Below are positions 34,679 to 49,298 of a DNA stretch of 64,000 nucleotides, in pieces. The notes beneath the pieces are model-generated. The model saw only the letters and a program-made list of their open reading frames with translations. It was not told the DNA's origin and searched no databases. The stretch lies in NCBI GenBank assembly GCA_015680905.1, contig CM027384.1:72883501-72947500 (forward strand), given 5' to 3'. This DNA is from Coptis chinensis (Eukaryota > Streptophyta > Magnoliopsida > Ranunculales > Ranunculaceae). The position numbers were made by a program, and so were the translations under genes. The stretch's first letter is position 1. Each line of letters starts with the position of its first letter.

Positions 34679-36836
34679 CATTTGAAACTATGATCACATG
34701 ATTAAAACAGTTTTAGTTTCAATCTGTAAATTTTCCCTTCTTAAACTTTGATGATGACATTGGTTTCTTATTTAAAATTTCATGAATGTGCGATGGTCAG
34801 GTTCTTCTGATATTCTTGCAGGTAGGACACACGAAGAGTGAAAACTAGTTGTTAGTGATGCAACAAACAATGATAAGGGAACGCGTCTATTGACGCTTCT
34901 CCAATGTGAGTAAATGTTGATCAAGAACCTGAATGTTGAATATCCTGGACTTATCTTCACACAAAGCATTATTCAATTAACCTAAAACTGTAGTAGTCTA
35001 GATTTGAAAGTTACTTTCGTTGTTTAGTCAAGATTTGTGAACTGACGAAAGATGGATCCAACTCGGTGCATCTTTGAAAACTAACACAGTGTCTCTTTCT
35101 CTGAGGACAATATCTGTTGGCTTTCTCTTCCTTCTTAGGTTTTTGCTATTGTCAGGGTGAATTTCTAATGACGGCAAAACATCCTCCAATACGATTATGA
35201 ATTATTATTTAAGATTCAAACAAAAGGGCTATTAAACATTTAAACCAAATAGCGAATACTATCTTATTATCATACTGATCCAGTCATATATGATTTTGGT
35301 CAAATTAAAATTTAAAAATGCTTCATTATTAAAGCTGAAAGCAATTGGAAGTTCTCAAATTTCACATGAAGAAATCTTATGTTGGAATGAGTTATGCGTC
35401 TAAGTTTCTTTGGACTTATGCCACAGATACATGTGTGCAGACAGTAGGTTCTTTGGACTTTGTTGTTCTTCATTCTTTTGCCTCTTTCCAGATTAGTAGC
35501 AATACACATTATCTTGCGCAACATATATTCAGGTATGCATCTAAGTCAACATCGGAGGCTGTCTAATTACCATCTTGAATGTAATAAGCTCACTTGAAGG
35601 CAAGAGCTTAATCTGTTCGCCCACCTAATATATTTATTTAACAAATTTGAGTACTGAACCATTTCATTGTAGACTTATTCAAATGAATGCAGCAAAAGGA
35701 ATTCATATGTATTCTTTTAGTAATAGATCCAACAACAAATCCTCTTGGATTGTCTTGCTCGTGTGGTGACATCCATATCCATTTTAGAAAAGATGATTTC
35801 AGCCCATCCGCACAACATGCATTTATTAAGAGCAACCTTCCATTATTTTATTCATCTAGTTGGTGTCTTTCTATCAAAAATTAAAGTGAACGCAAATCCC
35901 ATTTTCCTTGTTCCTTTCCTGGATTTCGCGCTGTCTCAACTGCATTTGAGTTTTGAACAAACTCAACTATAATTAAATGCTGCAAAAACCAACAAACACC
36001 ACCACCTTATCTTTCTTTTGTTTTCTAGGTTTGTCTTTTGCCTTGAAGAGCACCTTCTGTTCGTGTATTTGTCCTTGGCTTCCTGCCTTGTACTTATTGT
36101 CACACTTTTAGATAAAACCATTATTTGGATTAGGATAATATGTTTTTTAATGAACCAACTAAGCTACACGGATATTTTCATTTTTCTTCTAAAGAAAATG
36201 ACATTTTCATTGATTTACATTTACATGATTACATCTCTAGCTTTCTCTATATTTCTTTCTCCCCCTTTCAATAACTTAGAACTATCAGATGGTCAGGAAA
36301 TAGAATGGCAAATATAATTTAACTTGATTGCAGCTTGTACTTCATCAGATCTTGATCAATAGTTGGAGAAATGGTTGTGTGAATGTTGAACCATTTGTAA
36401 ATCCGTGGTTGTTTGGCATGAGTTGTCGTCACTGATCATGTTCCTGCCAGAAAAATAAGTAACGAATCAAGTACTTTACTGAACGCCAGGGAATAAACTG
36501 AACTTCCGTGAGCTTCTTAATGGGTTGGCATATGTAGAGGGTTGAGGGAAAACATTATGCAAAATAACAGCCGAAACAAAACTAAATTGGATAAATATAC
36601 TTGCTTCCGGTTTTGGCCCATTAAGTCATAAACAACCACAATATGCACTGAAGATAAGCATATCTTTTAACCTTGGTTCCATGTAATCAGAGGGGCCAAC
36701 ATTTCTGAGGCCAATTTTATATGTATCCTTACAGGTCACTTGGGAAATCGAAAATGTATTGATCCAATTTCTAACTAGAATTTTTCTATCCAAAGTTAAC
36801 TTAAGTATGAACAAAGGTGCAAATCAGGTATAGATC
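34679..36836. other. Intergenic between convergent phosphatase-like and TGA9-like genes
   Basis: AT-rich DNA that should include both 3' UTRs. Several overlapping short frames (35345-36317) lack any protein signature and are not called. Confidence 0.4.
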
Positions 36837-39800
36837 TTACTCTCGTGGTCGAGATGCCCACAAGGAACTGAGTGCTCGTAACCGGTTATAGTACTCTCCA
36901 ATAGCCAAAAAACATCGTGCTGCCTGTCGAACGGTCAATATTCGTCGCAATTGATGAAGGGTTTGTTGTCGTAAATTATCAGCCTACGCAAATGAAAACA
37001 AAGAAATAATTAGAAACCAACATGAAGAAAAAAAATCATATGAATTTCCTATAGAGAAAGAAAAAAATTTAAACAAATCCACAACAACCATCACCAATGG
37101 GCCCTAATACAAGGGGAGATGGCCCAGACCATTAAAAAAAGTAAACCCAATAACTTGTCCTTTTGTGGAACTTGTATTCTTCCAATCATACACCTAAGAG
37201 CATACATATATTATTCAAATCATAATTTAGTTTATTAATTTTTTTTAAGTTTTGATGGGTCTAGCTAGACTTTCTATTTCAAAAAGGTGGCAATGAAATA
37301 TTAGTTATCACTTTCTCACCATTTTTTGATTGAAAAGTAAGTTTGGAGTTAGAACACTTAATATTTGGAGAGGGGCTATCATATAATGTTTTGTAAGAGT
37401 GATGGCTTGGGCAAACCAAATATTCCTTCTTGCCCTCTTCTTTCAATATCATAAGGTCAATGTCAACAATGAAGACAACAGATGTAATAACATAGCATGA
37501 TATTCTGTACCGACCCTAAGATTGCTGTCACAACCTGACATATAAGTTTGAAGACCATCCCCAGATATGCCACGTGTCACAATCCAGTAAATAAGTTGAC
37601 AGCCTGGCCACCAAATGGACCTGATGAAGCTCTATTATCTTGATGTTTGGTTTAAGCGGTCCTCTAATGTGAAAACAAAAATTCATGGACGTTTTCACAA
37701 TCCGGTACAAGCTAGAGTAGTAATGGTGTACCCTACCGAAACAAGTGGTACATGAAAAGGATATTTAAACCCGTTGGAAATGTGAACCATTTTGTTTTGT
37801 AGTAGACAATCTAAGAAAGTCACAGGCTTATCTGATTACTTAAGTACTATAATAGTGAATTCACTTAACATCACGCTGTACTTAAGAAAATTATCATTTC
37901 ATATGCACTTGGCACGCCCCCTATAGGACCGTGAACTTAAATAGCAAGAGCAATTGACTTCTTAATGACCAGGGATATCCTGCGTCAAAACTGTATATGT
38001 TGTTCGGCTATAATTTGTAGATGATGTAAAATAACATGGCCATATTGTTTATGTCAGCAAAAAAGACAGCTCTCCTCTTCCATCTTAGGACCCATACCCC
38101 TAATTAGCATACTGATACCATAAGCAAATTCTGACAATATCTTATTAGGACAATGTCATTCGGTATGAGTTTCTTGTTTTTATTTTTTAGGAAGCATTAA
38201 TTATATGTATCCTATTGTTTATGGTAAATGTGAACCATTTAGGTATATGAGGCATGCTACACTGAAAAACATCTTAAATAGAATTCGCAATGTTAACTTC
38301 GATAATAGATATATCGACCCTAGTCCACGGGTGAGATCACGATCATACCTGGTGCACGAAACCTTCCAGATTGGAGAGCTTGCCTAGAGAAATAGCCATT
38401 TGACCCATATAATCGTCTACATTGGCCCCATCGTTGAGAGACCCACTGGAGATGGTGTCTGCCAAAGATTGATGGAGCTGCTCAAGGCCTTGGGAGAGAG
38501 CTTCCTCTGCCTGGTTTGATGATTGTTGTAGGTTACAAATGCCCATCAGTTGCTGCTCCGTCAATGGGTCTAGTTGAGGCATCAATATCTGATAATACAC
38601 ATTTGAAATAAGTAATAAGAAGAGAAAACCAACCATTTGTGCTTCTAAGAGTTAACATCTGTTAGTGAGGATAAAGAAAGCAAACCAGATTTCAAACCTT
38701 TATGAGTTCAGAGGGACGAAATCCGCCCATCCAGAGGAAACAACGTTCAGCAGGAGTAGTCCACATTCCGGTGATGAGGTGGAAAACATCAGATTTGGCA
38801 GCAACTCCCTTGAGCCGGAAGATCTCATCATAGTGAGAAAGATATCCATCTGTTATCATTCTTAGATCACCATCAGATAGGTGGGCTTGCAATGCAGTCC
38901 GGAGCTCTGACATGTGCCTATGATCATCTTCTAACCACCTTGTGTATTCCATGTCAAAGATGGCAGCATCTGTAAAACAGCAACAATAATTAGTGTAACA
39001 CTAAAAAGACCAGTTATTTAAACTTTTCGTTGATATTTGGATTGCAACACAATCCAAGAGAACTCAACCAATAAGTTGTACAGATGTTCAGGTGGGCTCT
39101 GATTATTGAGTACGATATGTAACATGAGAAAATTTTCAATTATTAAAAGTTATAACTACATCGTGTAGATAAATATCATATTCTGTTTGCATTCCTCTAG
39201 GACCAAGTAGAGAATGTAAGCTTGATTCATATATATTTGTGAAAATCTAATCATCATTTTTCACACAATGTTGGAATGGCTTAATTCACTACGTACGTTC
39301 CTTATACAACAAACATTCCTCTCTAAGTTCTCTAATGGCATGGTGAAAATAGGCAAACAAAAATGCTTAACTTATAAATTGCTTCTGAACCCATAGAACT
39401 AGCTATTAGTTTGTTTCACCCATTTTCACCAAATATTAAAGATTTAAAATGCTCCAACGTAAATATGTCATTCCAAAATTTAGTTTTTTTACAATGATAC
39501 ATTTTAAACATGCCTACTAAATAGTAACTTGGTATAATTCTACCTGAGCTGAGATTTGCTCCTCCACCACCTCCAGCTAAAAATAATCCCTAGAAAAACC
39601 ACCAAATTTCGATGAACAAAAGCATTATTAGTTGTTAAAACACAATAAAAGAATAATTTCATTTTCTCAACCTGCGATCTTGCTCTTTGAAGATCTTGTT
39701 CTAACTGAGTAAGCTTTATTCTACTAGATTCTAGCTGCTGCACATAAGCCTGCATGCAAAGCACAAAACATAAACAAAAGAAGTATCCAAACTTTAGCCT

Positions 39801-42061
39801 ATATCTATTATTTTCTGATAAGAACATGCTGCTGAATATGACCCACCTTTTTTCTCAAGCGACTCTTCCTTGCTGCTTCTCTATTCTGAGCTAAACGTCT
39901 CAATGTCTGAAACAAACAGTTCACAAACAAACAAAAATAAGAGTCTTTCCAACTTGACAAATGGTTCATTGAATCCATAAAAATAATATATAATAATATG
40001 AAAGAGAAAGCAGACCTTTGCATCAAGTTGTTTATCTGAAGTTGAACCAGCACTCTTTCTCTGCAGCATTTAAGATAAAAAATGGTTTTATATATATAGA
40101 TAGTCAAAGTGTCATACAGCTTCTTACTTCCGGTAAAAAAATATATATGCATTAAAAAACTGAAACGAATCCAAGGCAAGTTTTTAGAAGGCTTGATGGG
40201 GTGGTCGTTAAAATCTGATAAGAAATAGGTGCTAAAAAAAATTGTCATGGAAGTTGGTAACAGTACTCTATTATGTCTCTTACGTACGTGGGCACTTATG
40301 TTTGGATAAAAAAAAGTTTAGCATTTAATGAGTTTTGTATAATTTCATCACATATGATTGATTAGAGAGCTAAAAAGAAGTGGGGCTAAGTAATAAAAGA
40401 CATAAATGCTCTTATATTTTCGTTTCTAGTACTTGTTAAAGAATATTATTCTATGGACTCTTACCTTCTTGGAATTTGGTTTATGAAAACTGTTTCAAAA
40501 TGTCAGAACTTGATCAGAAAATAATTGAGAAAGCTGAACGAACAGTGTCTTCATTTTGTTTTACTTTAAAGTCAGTAACAGTAAGATACCTTTTTTTCCT
40601 GAGTTGTTGGGATTTTTAGAGAGAGTAAGGATTGGATAAAGAGTGTTTATGAGTTAAGAACCTTTTCAAGTGTTTTGGGCTGTTGTTGTTGATTCTGCTG
40701 CACTAGTGGTCCTGCTGTTGCTCTTGAAGTATCACTTGCCATCTCTACTAGTTGCTGTTGCTGTTGCTGCTGTTTCTGGTCAAGATTCTGTATTGATGCC
40801 TTTTTACTGAGAGGTGATTCTGGTTCTAATTGAGTATCAGCTTTGTAAGATAGACTATTCTGAGCAGATCCTGAATCAGTACTCCCTTCTGCTGACTTTG
40901 AACTTTCCTGAACAAAAACAACGCATTGTTTCAAAATGGGCATATAAGAGAATCATTCCACAGCCATCAAAAGCACCAAGTCTTTTTCTAACTTTCTGCT
41001 TCTTAACCCAGCCAAAAGATCATCAGTATTCAAGAATCATCCAAGTAACAGTCAAAGCACCTAATAAAACTTTTCATCTCTCAAGCTTAGTTAAAAATCC
41101 AGAATTCAAATAAGTATTCAGGAATAATCTCAAAGCATATGGACACCACATTGAACAGGAGAAAGTTCAGATATTATGGCAAACTGTTCAGTTGTTAACT
41201 TTTTATGCAGGTTCACTATGCAAACAGAAAAAAGTTCATACACAAGAAATGGTCAAAGGGTAGAGAACGTACTCTTGGAGTTGGCTGAAATCTTATTGGC
41301 CAAGAGGGGAACATTTCCAGAGTTGCAGCTGGTCTGGTAGAGTAAAAAGCTGCAAGAATCACAAAAGCAAAATCTCAGAAGATCAGAAAACATAATGACT
41401 TAGAAGATTTTTCTTTCTTTTTTCTCATTTAACAATAGGAAGAATTTATTCCCTTTTTCTGTGGTTAAGAGTCAGTAAAAATAATTGCTTGAAAGGTCAG
41501 GTTTCCATGTTTGATACCTCACACCATTCAAGTTTCTCTGTGTGAGTATGATTACTGTGTTGGAAAAGGCAAAGCCACCTTGAGTCTTGTGTGCTCATTT
41601 TCCAACCTGTTGCTACTCTCTCTCTCTCTCTTCTTTTTGGAGTTTGTTGTGCTTAGCTAAGTAAACATCATAGAAAGAGATAGGATAGTGAGTACTTACT
41701 TTTCTTGGCTTCATCATTTCCAATTGCAACTCCTTGTAGCACAATTGCTTCTTCTAGCTCGCCAAAATCGAAGCCAACTCCTTGTTGATTACTGATCATC
41801 AGATAAACAAAAGCCACTAGTCATATTAGTACAAAAAGTCCATGATCAAGAAGAAAGAAACTACTTCAAAGAAATGATTTTTGTGAAGAAAGGGTAGAGA
41901 AGAAGAACACCAAAAACAGAACAAAAACAGAACAAACAGTACATGAAATTGGTAGCAGGAGATGTGGTGAACCCTCCATGTAACATTGCATATGGGGATA
42001 TATATTGACTTGAAGAAACTGAATCTGTTAAACCAATTACTCCAACTCTATGACTCTCCAT
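36837..42061 (-). CDS. TGA9: TGA9-like bZIP transcription factor, 473 aa, complete
   Basis: Eleven coding exons on minus: 42061-41943, 41791-41700, 41349-41273, 40907-40662, 40060-40016, 39906-39847, 39749-39672, 39589-39544, 38969-38698, 38588-38349, 36983-36837. Phases are continuous and sum to 474 codons. The N-terminus MESHRVGVIGLTDS and the FGELEEAIVLQGV and PAATLEMFPSWP blocks are typical of the TGA9/TGA10 group. A polyglutamine stretch lies at about residues 125-165. The bZIP region (about 194-239) has the N-x7-R basic motif NREAARKSR followed by the leucine zipper. A DOG1 domain runs from about 262 to the end (RWLEDDHRHMSELR, GMWTTPAERCFLWMGGFRPSEL, ASRPRE). It should bind TGACG elements in the nucleus. 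In Arabidopsis, TGA9 acts with ROXY glutaredoxins in anther development (known for the family, inferred here). Confidence 0.93.
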
Positions 42062-45000
42062 GCAGTAAAGGTTCCCTTGAAAGTTCAGACCATGCCCAAC
42101 TTCTTCTCTTCTTTGTTCTGCACTGGAAGGAATGAAGTTAGAGTAAAGAGAGAAACAGTTTTATAAGTTGAAACATCAAAATTTCCACCCAGAGTACTAC
42201 TAGGGGCCTAGGACAGTACCTTTGGTATTTTTGTGGAAACCTCAGGCAAGTCCTCTTTTAATGAAAAACCATAAAAACTCAACAGAAAGAGAGACACAGA
42301 GAGAAGCAAAAGATCATAGCTTTCTTTTCATGAATAGGTGAATAACTACACTGGGGTCTAGTGGTTTTTTTCCTCTCTTTTATATATCACACTTGCACCA
42401 TATAATTCTTCAAACTTGATTATTTTGTTGTGGACTTTGTGGGGTGCTTTCTTTTTATCTAAAACACCCTCTCTAGTAGTAAATATGCACAGAATTTTGA
42501 AACTCATTTATGGTACGATAAGATCTTGTCCTTGTAAATTTGTCCAAAAGATGTGGGGTTCTGAAAAGAAAAATAATAGAAAAATAAATGGTGGGGCCAT
42601 TAACAAAGAATCCACTGGAATCACTGACTCTTACTCCACTCTTTATAACCAACTGGTCTTTCTCATTGGTTCTTGTTGTTATATAGCCTCTTCTGAATTC
42701 TGATATATTTCAGACAGTCTATATTCCAAGTACTTCACTGAGAAGAAAATAAATAAGTAAATAAATTCAACATTCAGTAGGGGACAAAGTCCAAAAAAAA
42801 ACTTAAGTCTCCCTATTTGAGATTTAAGATGGCATATTAGGCATGCCTCCCTGGAAGTTATATAATTAGTTTCATACCTCACCATTCTGACTCAATAGTG
42901 CAAAATGCAAACAAAAAAATCTTAGGAAATTGGTTTTAAAAGTTCAAGTCCCTTGACTATATCACCCCCATGCATGTAGCACACATTTGAATGAATTCAG
43001 CTAAATACATCACTCTCAAGTCTCATGCATGTAGCACACATTTGAGTGCATTGAGCATATAGAAATATATGAGTGTATAATGTGTGGTCCACTGTTTTGG
43101 TATATCCAGACGAAGTCCAGGATCAATAAGCAAATGTTTGTACTTGAAAAGATCACCGAATGAATCACTGAACTTGGACATTGTGTCTTATGTTTTTTGG
43201 AAGGGTCCATCTACATGCCCAGCAAATTGAGATGTAAATCGTACTGGCTTGAGAGTTGAGTGCACCATGCAAAAATATGAGTAAGTATTTTCAATCTTAC
43301 TAGCATCCAACAAATTTACATACCTGACTTGGGTGGGGGACATTTGGCAATGCTGAAATCAAAAAACAGTTTTTGAACCCAAACGACCTCAAACATCTCT
43401 AAATTATTGTTTAAAAAGTGATTAGCTGAAGCTGTGAATTTCGTACTTGTTTCTTTTAGATTGTGTGTCCTTTGCTTGTTTTGAACTTTAAAGTTCAAGT
43501 AATGGAGTTGTAAACCTAGGATTTAAGTTAAACCAAAGCATAGAAAAAAACAAATAGAGATTTTCACCGAGCCCAAATGAGGCCCAGTTCTCAAAAGACC
43601 GAATGCCATCTTTTGTACTCATCAGGTGGAGGAGTGTGATTTAATTTTTATTTGCACCAAAGAAGCTCGAACTCCACCCTTAGAGGAACTGAGGAACACA
43701 AGGGGAAAAGCAAATGAAAGATTTGTCTACCTTCTTTATACTCCACAAGGAAGAGTGATTGAGTTTACTTTCACTTTGACAACTAAGAGCCTTAGCCAAA
43801 AACAATTCTTTTTTCAGTTTTAGTTCATATCTCTCAACCAAAAACATTACAATAATCATCCACAAGCAAACCCACTTATATATTTAATCCTGTCCTTCAA
43901 ATGGATTTGTTTGGTGTTATCCCTTTGTTGATGGGTCAACATCCATTCCATATATCCTTGTCAATACCTAAAACTCTACAAGTCATGGAACGATGCCACA
44001 TCTCTTTACCAGAAAATAAAATTAAGAAAAACAAAATTCGAAGAAAAACTTGACACTACACAAAGATTCCTTTCTAAATATAGAAATTTGTTTAGGGTAT
44101 AGCTATTCAAACATGGACGCCCATGTCTCTTATTAGGGGTACTATTCCCTCATTAGGTATGGGGAAACAGTTTTGACTAACAAAAACTATACATGCAGTT
44201 AGAGTGTTAGATCAGGGTGGTGGTTGTCGAAAAAAAAAAGGTTAGTGTTAGACCAAATAACGGTGTTATATATAAGATTTTTTTTTTAAAAAAAAATACA
44301 TGTAGTTTAGTCCAAATATACATGAATATAAGAACAACTGGACATGCATGAGAGCTAAACAAATAGTTTTGACACTCTTTTCATATTCATTTTGGGATTA
44401 TTTGCCCACATCGCACCAAATATATCAAAATGTGGTCGAAAATTTGCCCTGCAACTGTTTTTTTTTCTTTTTCAAATAGACCAAATAGATCGGACTTTAA
44501 TTTCAAATATTTAAAATAGGCAAGCTCATTAGCAGATGGGTATAACATTTATGCTAAACTCATCTACTCTTGTTTCATGTTAAACTCATCCACTACCTTA
44601 GTAGGTCAAATGTATATGATATACGATTTCAACCAATTATTCCTTTTAGCTTATTGGCCAAGCAAAGAAACAAAAAAACTCGAAAAGATAAATGTTTAAT
44701 GGAAATAATGTTCTAGGATGGGTTAATGCCAATCTCCATTTGTCCCCATAGTTTATCAGATAATTGCAAGTAGCTTGATGCAGCTGACTCAGTTCAGGAC
44801 ATACTCTTTTTAAAATAGAGTTCAAAGATTCTGATACTGCAAGTTCCTTAAATCTTCTTATGCCAGAAAATTTAGTTACCTATTAACGTTACCACAAATC
44901 ATATTGTATCCCGATCAGCTCATTGGTCAAGATCAAATCATGCATCATTTATGTTTAAACTAGATTTAACTCATTGGTTTGTCTATTGAGAGAAGAATGA

Positions 45001-45352
45001 GCTGAAACCTACTGTTCCAGAAATCTATTATGTTGTCTATATATTATAGAAAACTTGATTCAGATATGGTCCTTGATATTATCGCCAAAAGGAGAAGCCT
45101 GAATTTACATGCAGCAATTAGAAATCATGAACAATATGTCCCTGGCCTTATACAAAGATAGATAGACCGCCCGAACCATATATGATCATATATATGTCAG
45201 TGAAGAATCAACTTAAGTTGAGCTTCAAATTATGTAAATTGCCTTTTAAGTCTGAATGCTAATGATACTAAGAAGAACTACTTTTTTCCTATCAAAAAAA
45301 AAGAACGACTTTTTCACCTTCATAGCATATTAGCATGGGTATTCTAGAAAAG
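42062..45352. other. TGA9-like 5' UTR/promoter and intergenic DNA
   Basis: Upstream of the TGA9-like start and AT-rich throughout. A 54-bp direct duplication containing CATGCATGTAGCACACATTTGA lies at about 42970 and 43024. The 65-aa frame at 43626-43823 has no recognisable feature. No gene is called. Confidence 0.4.
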
Positions 45353-45699
45353 TTATAAATAATACGACAAGCTAAATAAGACTTGCGTACCACATGCAAG
45401 AAATAAGTTGCTCATTGAGTCATTGCCCATTTTATATTCTGTTTTGAAGTTGACTACACTATCTAAAAAGACCTTGCTGAATTGGCTCTTGCTGTTGCAG
45501 GCCAACTGATTCAACTCTTTGATGGGCGCTAATTCTGAAATGACCTTGTTCAATGAACATTCCCTCCCATTCCATTGAACCTCGGGCAGGACTTGGAAAA
45601 AAGAATTGAACTGGAATGGTGTGGAAGGATTGCGCCGAATCCAGAACTCATACCAGGAGTGGACTAGACCAAAACTAGGAAGACAGTGTAAAAACAAAT

Positions 45700-46118
45700 G
45701 TCCACATACTTATACAAATACATATGACTATATTTATGTGTTCAATATGTATTAACTTTTTGATCAACAGTTAGTCAAGCATAATGACATGGGATCTAGA
45801 GACTATAGCATTGAATATATTTGTGTTCAATTTCTCCTCTTTCCATTGTTAAAAGTATACAAAAGAATTCATACTTGCAACCAATCTGTATGAATATCAT
45901 AAATATATCTATAAACAGTAGAGAGAAAATATAGGTCTTACAAATTATGTTACCAAAAGATTTCCCAACAAAAGCGAAAGGCAGTTCTGATGTTGGTAGT
46001 TGGTACTTCCAAAAACTCCCTCAGCAACGCTCATCCTTCTTGGTAATTTCTGGAACTGGGATTGTTTATATCCAGAGAGAGGAGATTCTCGCGAGCTCAA
46101 TCTCAGGTTCTTCACATC
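45700..46118. other. 3' flank of the IscA-like gene
   Basis: AT-rich sequence, presumably including the IscA-like 3' UTR. No gene recognised. Confidence 0.4.
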
Positions 46119-48182
46119 CTATTTACTTCCACTAGGCTTAGCAGCTCCGGCACTATTTGTTGTCATAAAGGATTCTCCACAACCACACTGTCCTTTGGAG
46201 TTTGGATTGATAAATACAAACTCAGACCTGCAACACAGAGAGTTTTAGCAAAACAAATGAAACAACTAAAAGAGCAAGTCAGGGGAAGAAACCATGGACT
46301 GAAGGAATGACACAAGTATAGATGGGATCTACAAAATTGAGACACCCTTTGACATTCAACAGAGAACATTAAGCACATTTGGAAACATTTAGAAAAGATA
46401 ACAGCATGTAATAAACAGCAATAAGGAGGCATTAAGCTAAAAAGGTCAGATAGATTGACAAAGTGCCAGCTGAGTGACTAACGATCCAAATATCCAGGTA
46501 TAGCAATTTGGAAGTCTTATTATGTCCGCATGTAACATCCAAATATATGGCACCCACATCAACCACGCAAAACAAAATTTCCAGGTGCGGTAGCAAATCG
46601 CCTACCTAAGGGTGTCATCAACAAAATCCATCTTTGTTCCTATAACATGCATAAGAGCTTTTGGATCAATCAGTATCTTCACACCCTTGTCCTCAACCAC
46701 TTCGTCAAACTTTCCTTTTTCATCTGCAAAATTTGAGAGTATGTAGTCACTAGGAGACAGTTAAATAGATGATGTGTCAGATTTCCATTTGCTTAGTAGT
46801 TCAAAACAGAAGATGTAATTTAAGATCTAAATGTCAATTTATGAGAGAATTATGTACAAAACAATATATGTTTCTACTTTTTAGCACGTACAGTGTATAT
46901 GGAAGTCCATATACATAAAGTTAGTAGCTCATTTATAAGACGAATACACACTTCAAGATAAGAGCACAAATGCGCATACAGTATTACTTTGCAAAGAGGG
47001 GGGCGCGCACCATTGGATATGGCTAGTATTCTAGTCAAGCGAGTAGTGTTTATCTATGATCAAGCTCAGCCCATTTCTCAGACGAGCCTTAGAATATGTC
47101 CAGGTTCAGCTCATATTACAATACAAGCAAAATCAAGCAAACCAGAAACTAGTCAAGGATGAGGCAAGTACAAGTAGCTTGGTTAGTTTGCTACTGTGAA
47201 ATAGTATTTGAGCCAGGCCTAGGCAAACAGCAGTATGCTCAGGCTCGGTTAGTTTTTTCTAAGTGAGCTATGAGCCTTAACATAATTTTAAGCTCGTTTT
47301 ATATAGTAAGTTTGTAACACTTCCCGAGCTTAAGCATGGGGAAAATGAACCTAGCCAAAGCCTACTCGAGTGCTCGACTCATTTACTAATCCTACCGTTG
47401 ACTTCTCATAGAATCCAACTTTTTGAGATGAAATTGGATCAATGTGAACTTCCCATTCCTCGTAAACAAAGAAACTATGAAGCTACCGAGTGCAAAACAA
47501 AAACCAGGGATACCAAAAAAACAGAAAACAAGCTGAGCCAAAGTAAATAGTTTATTGTAATAATTGAAAGACCAACAGGCATTCAATACTGAAAACAAAT
47601 TGTTGTGTAAGGGAGACCACACACTTTTGCATGAAATGTCAAGCACTAGAGACTTGACAAAACTGGATAATAAATTGCCAGTGATGAACAATCGACAAGC
47701 CACTTATGCATCCAAAATGAGTCAAAATAAACGTAGAATCCAAATTATGAAGTTTTAGTCACATGGACCACAAATAAATACTGAATCGATGGAGTAAAAA
47801 AGAAGTCAAAGAATTGCCCACCTCCAAATTCAATACCTTGGAGTACATGCCAAAATATGTAAAACTAATATAAAATCAAGGGTTTTGTCTCTAAGTTCAC
47901 CACACAACAGAACTAGATCAGATAAGAGAAACAATAAAATAATAACAATATGCATATGACAGTACAAGACCAAGTGAGGGCAAAATCTAAACCTGCATAA
48001 TTGAGAGTGTAGGATAAGCCGTTGCACCCACGAGCCTTGACACCAAGCTTGAGAAACTGACGTTGGCGCTGTTGTAGCAGGTGACGTATTCTAGTAGCCG
48101 CTGAATCTGTTAGACTCAAAGCTTGCCGTCTTACAGCGGAGCCTGTCCTCTCCGCCGCTGCTGCTAAAAATGAGGACGCCAT
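46119..48182 (-). CDS. IscA-like iron-sulfur assembly protein, probably mitochondrial, 138 aa, complete
   Basis: Three exons on minus: 48182-47993, 46723-46606, 46227-46119. Phases are continuous, 139 codons including the stop. The A-type carrier fold shows [29 protein letters not shown] (Cys53), the [15 protein letters not shown] region and [11 protein letters not shown] (Cys117, Cys119). These three cysteines bind the Fe-S or iron centre. The short basic, Ala-rich N-terminus fits mitochondrial import. The start at [14 protein letters not shown] matches the usual start of the family; an in-frame upstream ATG would add 13 unconserved residues. It acts late in mitochondrial Fe-S assembly, passing 4Fe-4S clusters to client enzymes (family knowledge). 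Confidence 0.93.
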
Positions 48183-49298
48183 CTCTTTCCCGTCCAAACA
48201 GGCCGAAACCAACGAATACAACTAGTATGTTTTGCAAGAAAATCCGCAGCAACCCAGTTGGAAAACCTTCAAACAGCAGAGGATAATAAACTATACAATG
48301 TAATGGAAAAAAACAGTACTAGTAGGGTATTGATGGTCACAACTGAAAAGAGCATACACAAAACCCTTAACCCAAACACTAATGCATGCTCAGCCCCATA
48401 ACAAACCCTTTTTTATGAGAGTAATTAAGGAGACTTTAAAAATCTAAAAGAAACTATGCAACATAATTAAAAAAATATGTGTTTTTTTCTTATTTTGGGG
48501 TAAGAGTAGGAAGATTATATTATTATGCGAAAACAAAGAATAAGTTTTTTGATAAATTCGAGAAGAAAGAAAGAAAAAGGTGAAGCAAAACAGTAAAAGA
48601 AACTAGCTAAGTTACATCTGAAATAACAGATCCCCACCCTAACATCAAATTCCCTTCAAAAAATGAGGATTTCAATTCAGAGTAATAAACCCTAGATATA
48701 TATACTGCCATGGCCAAGTACATACGACCAAATGTACTATTACATGTTCTCTTAGAACTTAGACCAATTACTACCATTCATTTCGTCAAACAAATATTAA
48801 TCCAACTATCCAAACTACAAACAGGTGGAATGATTAAAAAATTGAATAAAGTTACAAGTATTATTATTTCAAATTTAAACAAATCGAGAGAAATATATAG
48901 TACCTGAGGATCTGATTGTACTACTTTTTTCTTTATGAATGGCGGGAGGAGAAATATATATTATATTATATTATATTAATAGGGAAACAATAGTATGGCG
49001 GTTTGAATTTTCATCACTTTATTGCCTTTCTTTTTTATGTGACGAAAATGCCCTTGTAACACGTCTTTCTACTGCCTTACTTTGGAGAACACTCGCTCTC
49101 AATACGACCGCTACATTGCATTGAAACTCCATCTAGAGCTAGGGCTGTCAAAACCCACAACCGATCCAAACTAAACCCAGCAAAAATGGATTGGGTTTTG
49201 GTAATTTGGTTTTTTCTCGATATTAATTTAGTTTCTGATTTGCCCTCCACCGAACTAATAAGATGGTATTTTAGTAATATTTATGATTAGTTTTGTAC
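48183..49298. other. IscA-like upstream region, intergenic
   Basis: AT-rich with (TATAT) runs near 48957-48980. No gene is supported. Confidence 0.4.

Noticed and set aside
35345-36317. Cluster of 60-99 aa frames suggesting a hydrophobic protein
   Set aside because: Hydrophobic runs come from T-rich intergenic DNA; no exon pattern or family similarity.
45353-45697. 114-aa minus-strand frame with fairly protein-like composition
   Set aside because: No recognisable family, motif, promoter or splice context. It may be a decayed gene or transposon piece, but I cannot support a call.
48183-48221. Upstream in-frame ATG extending the IscA-like protein by 13 residues
   Set aside because: The internal MASS start matches the family start and the extra residues are unconserved.
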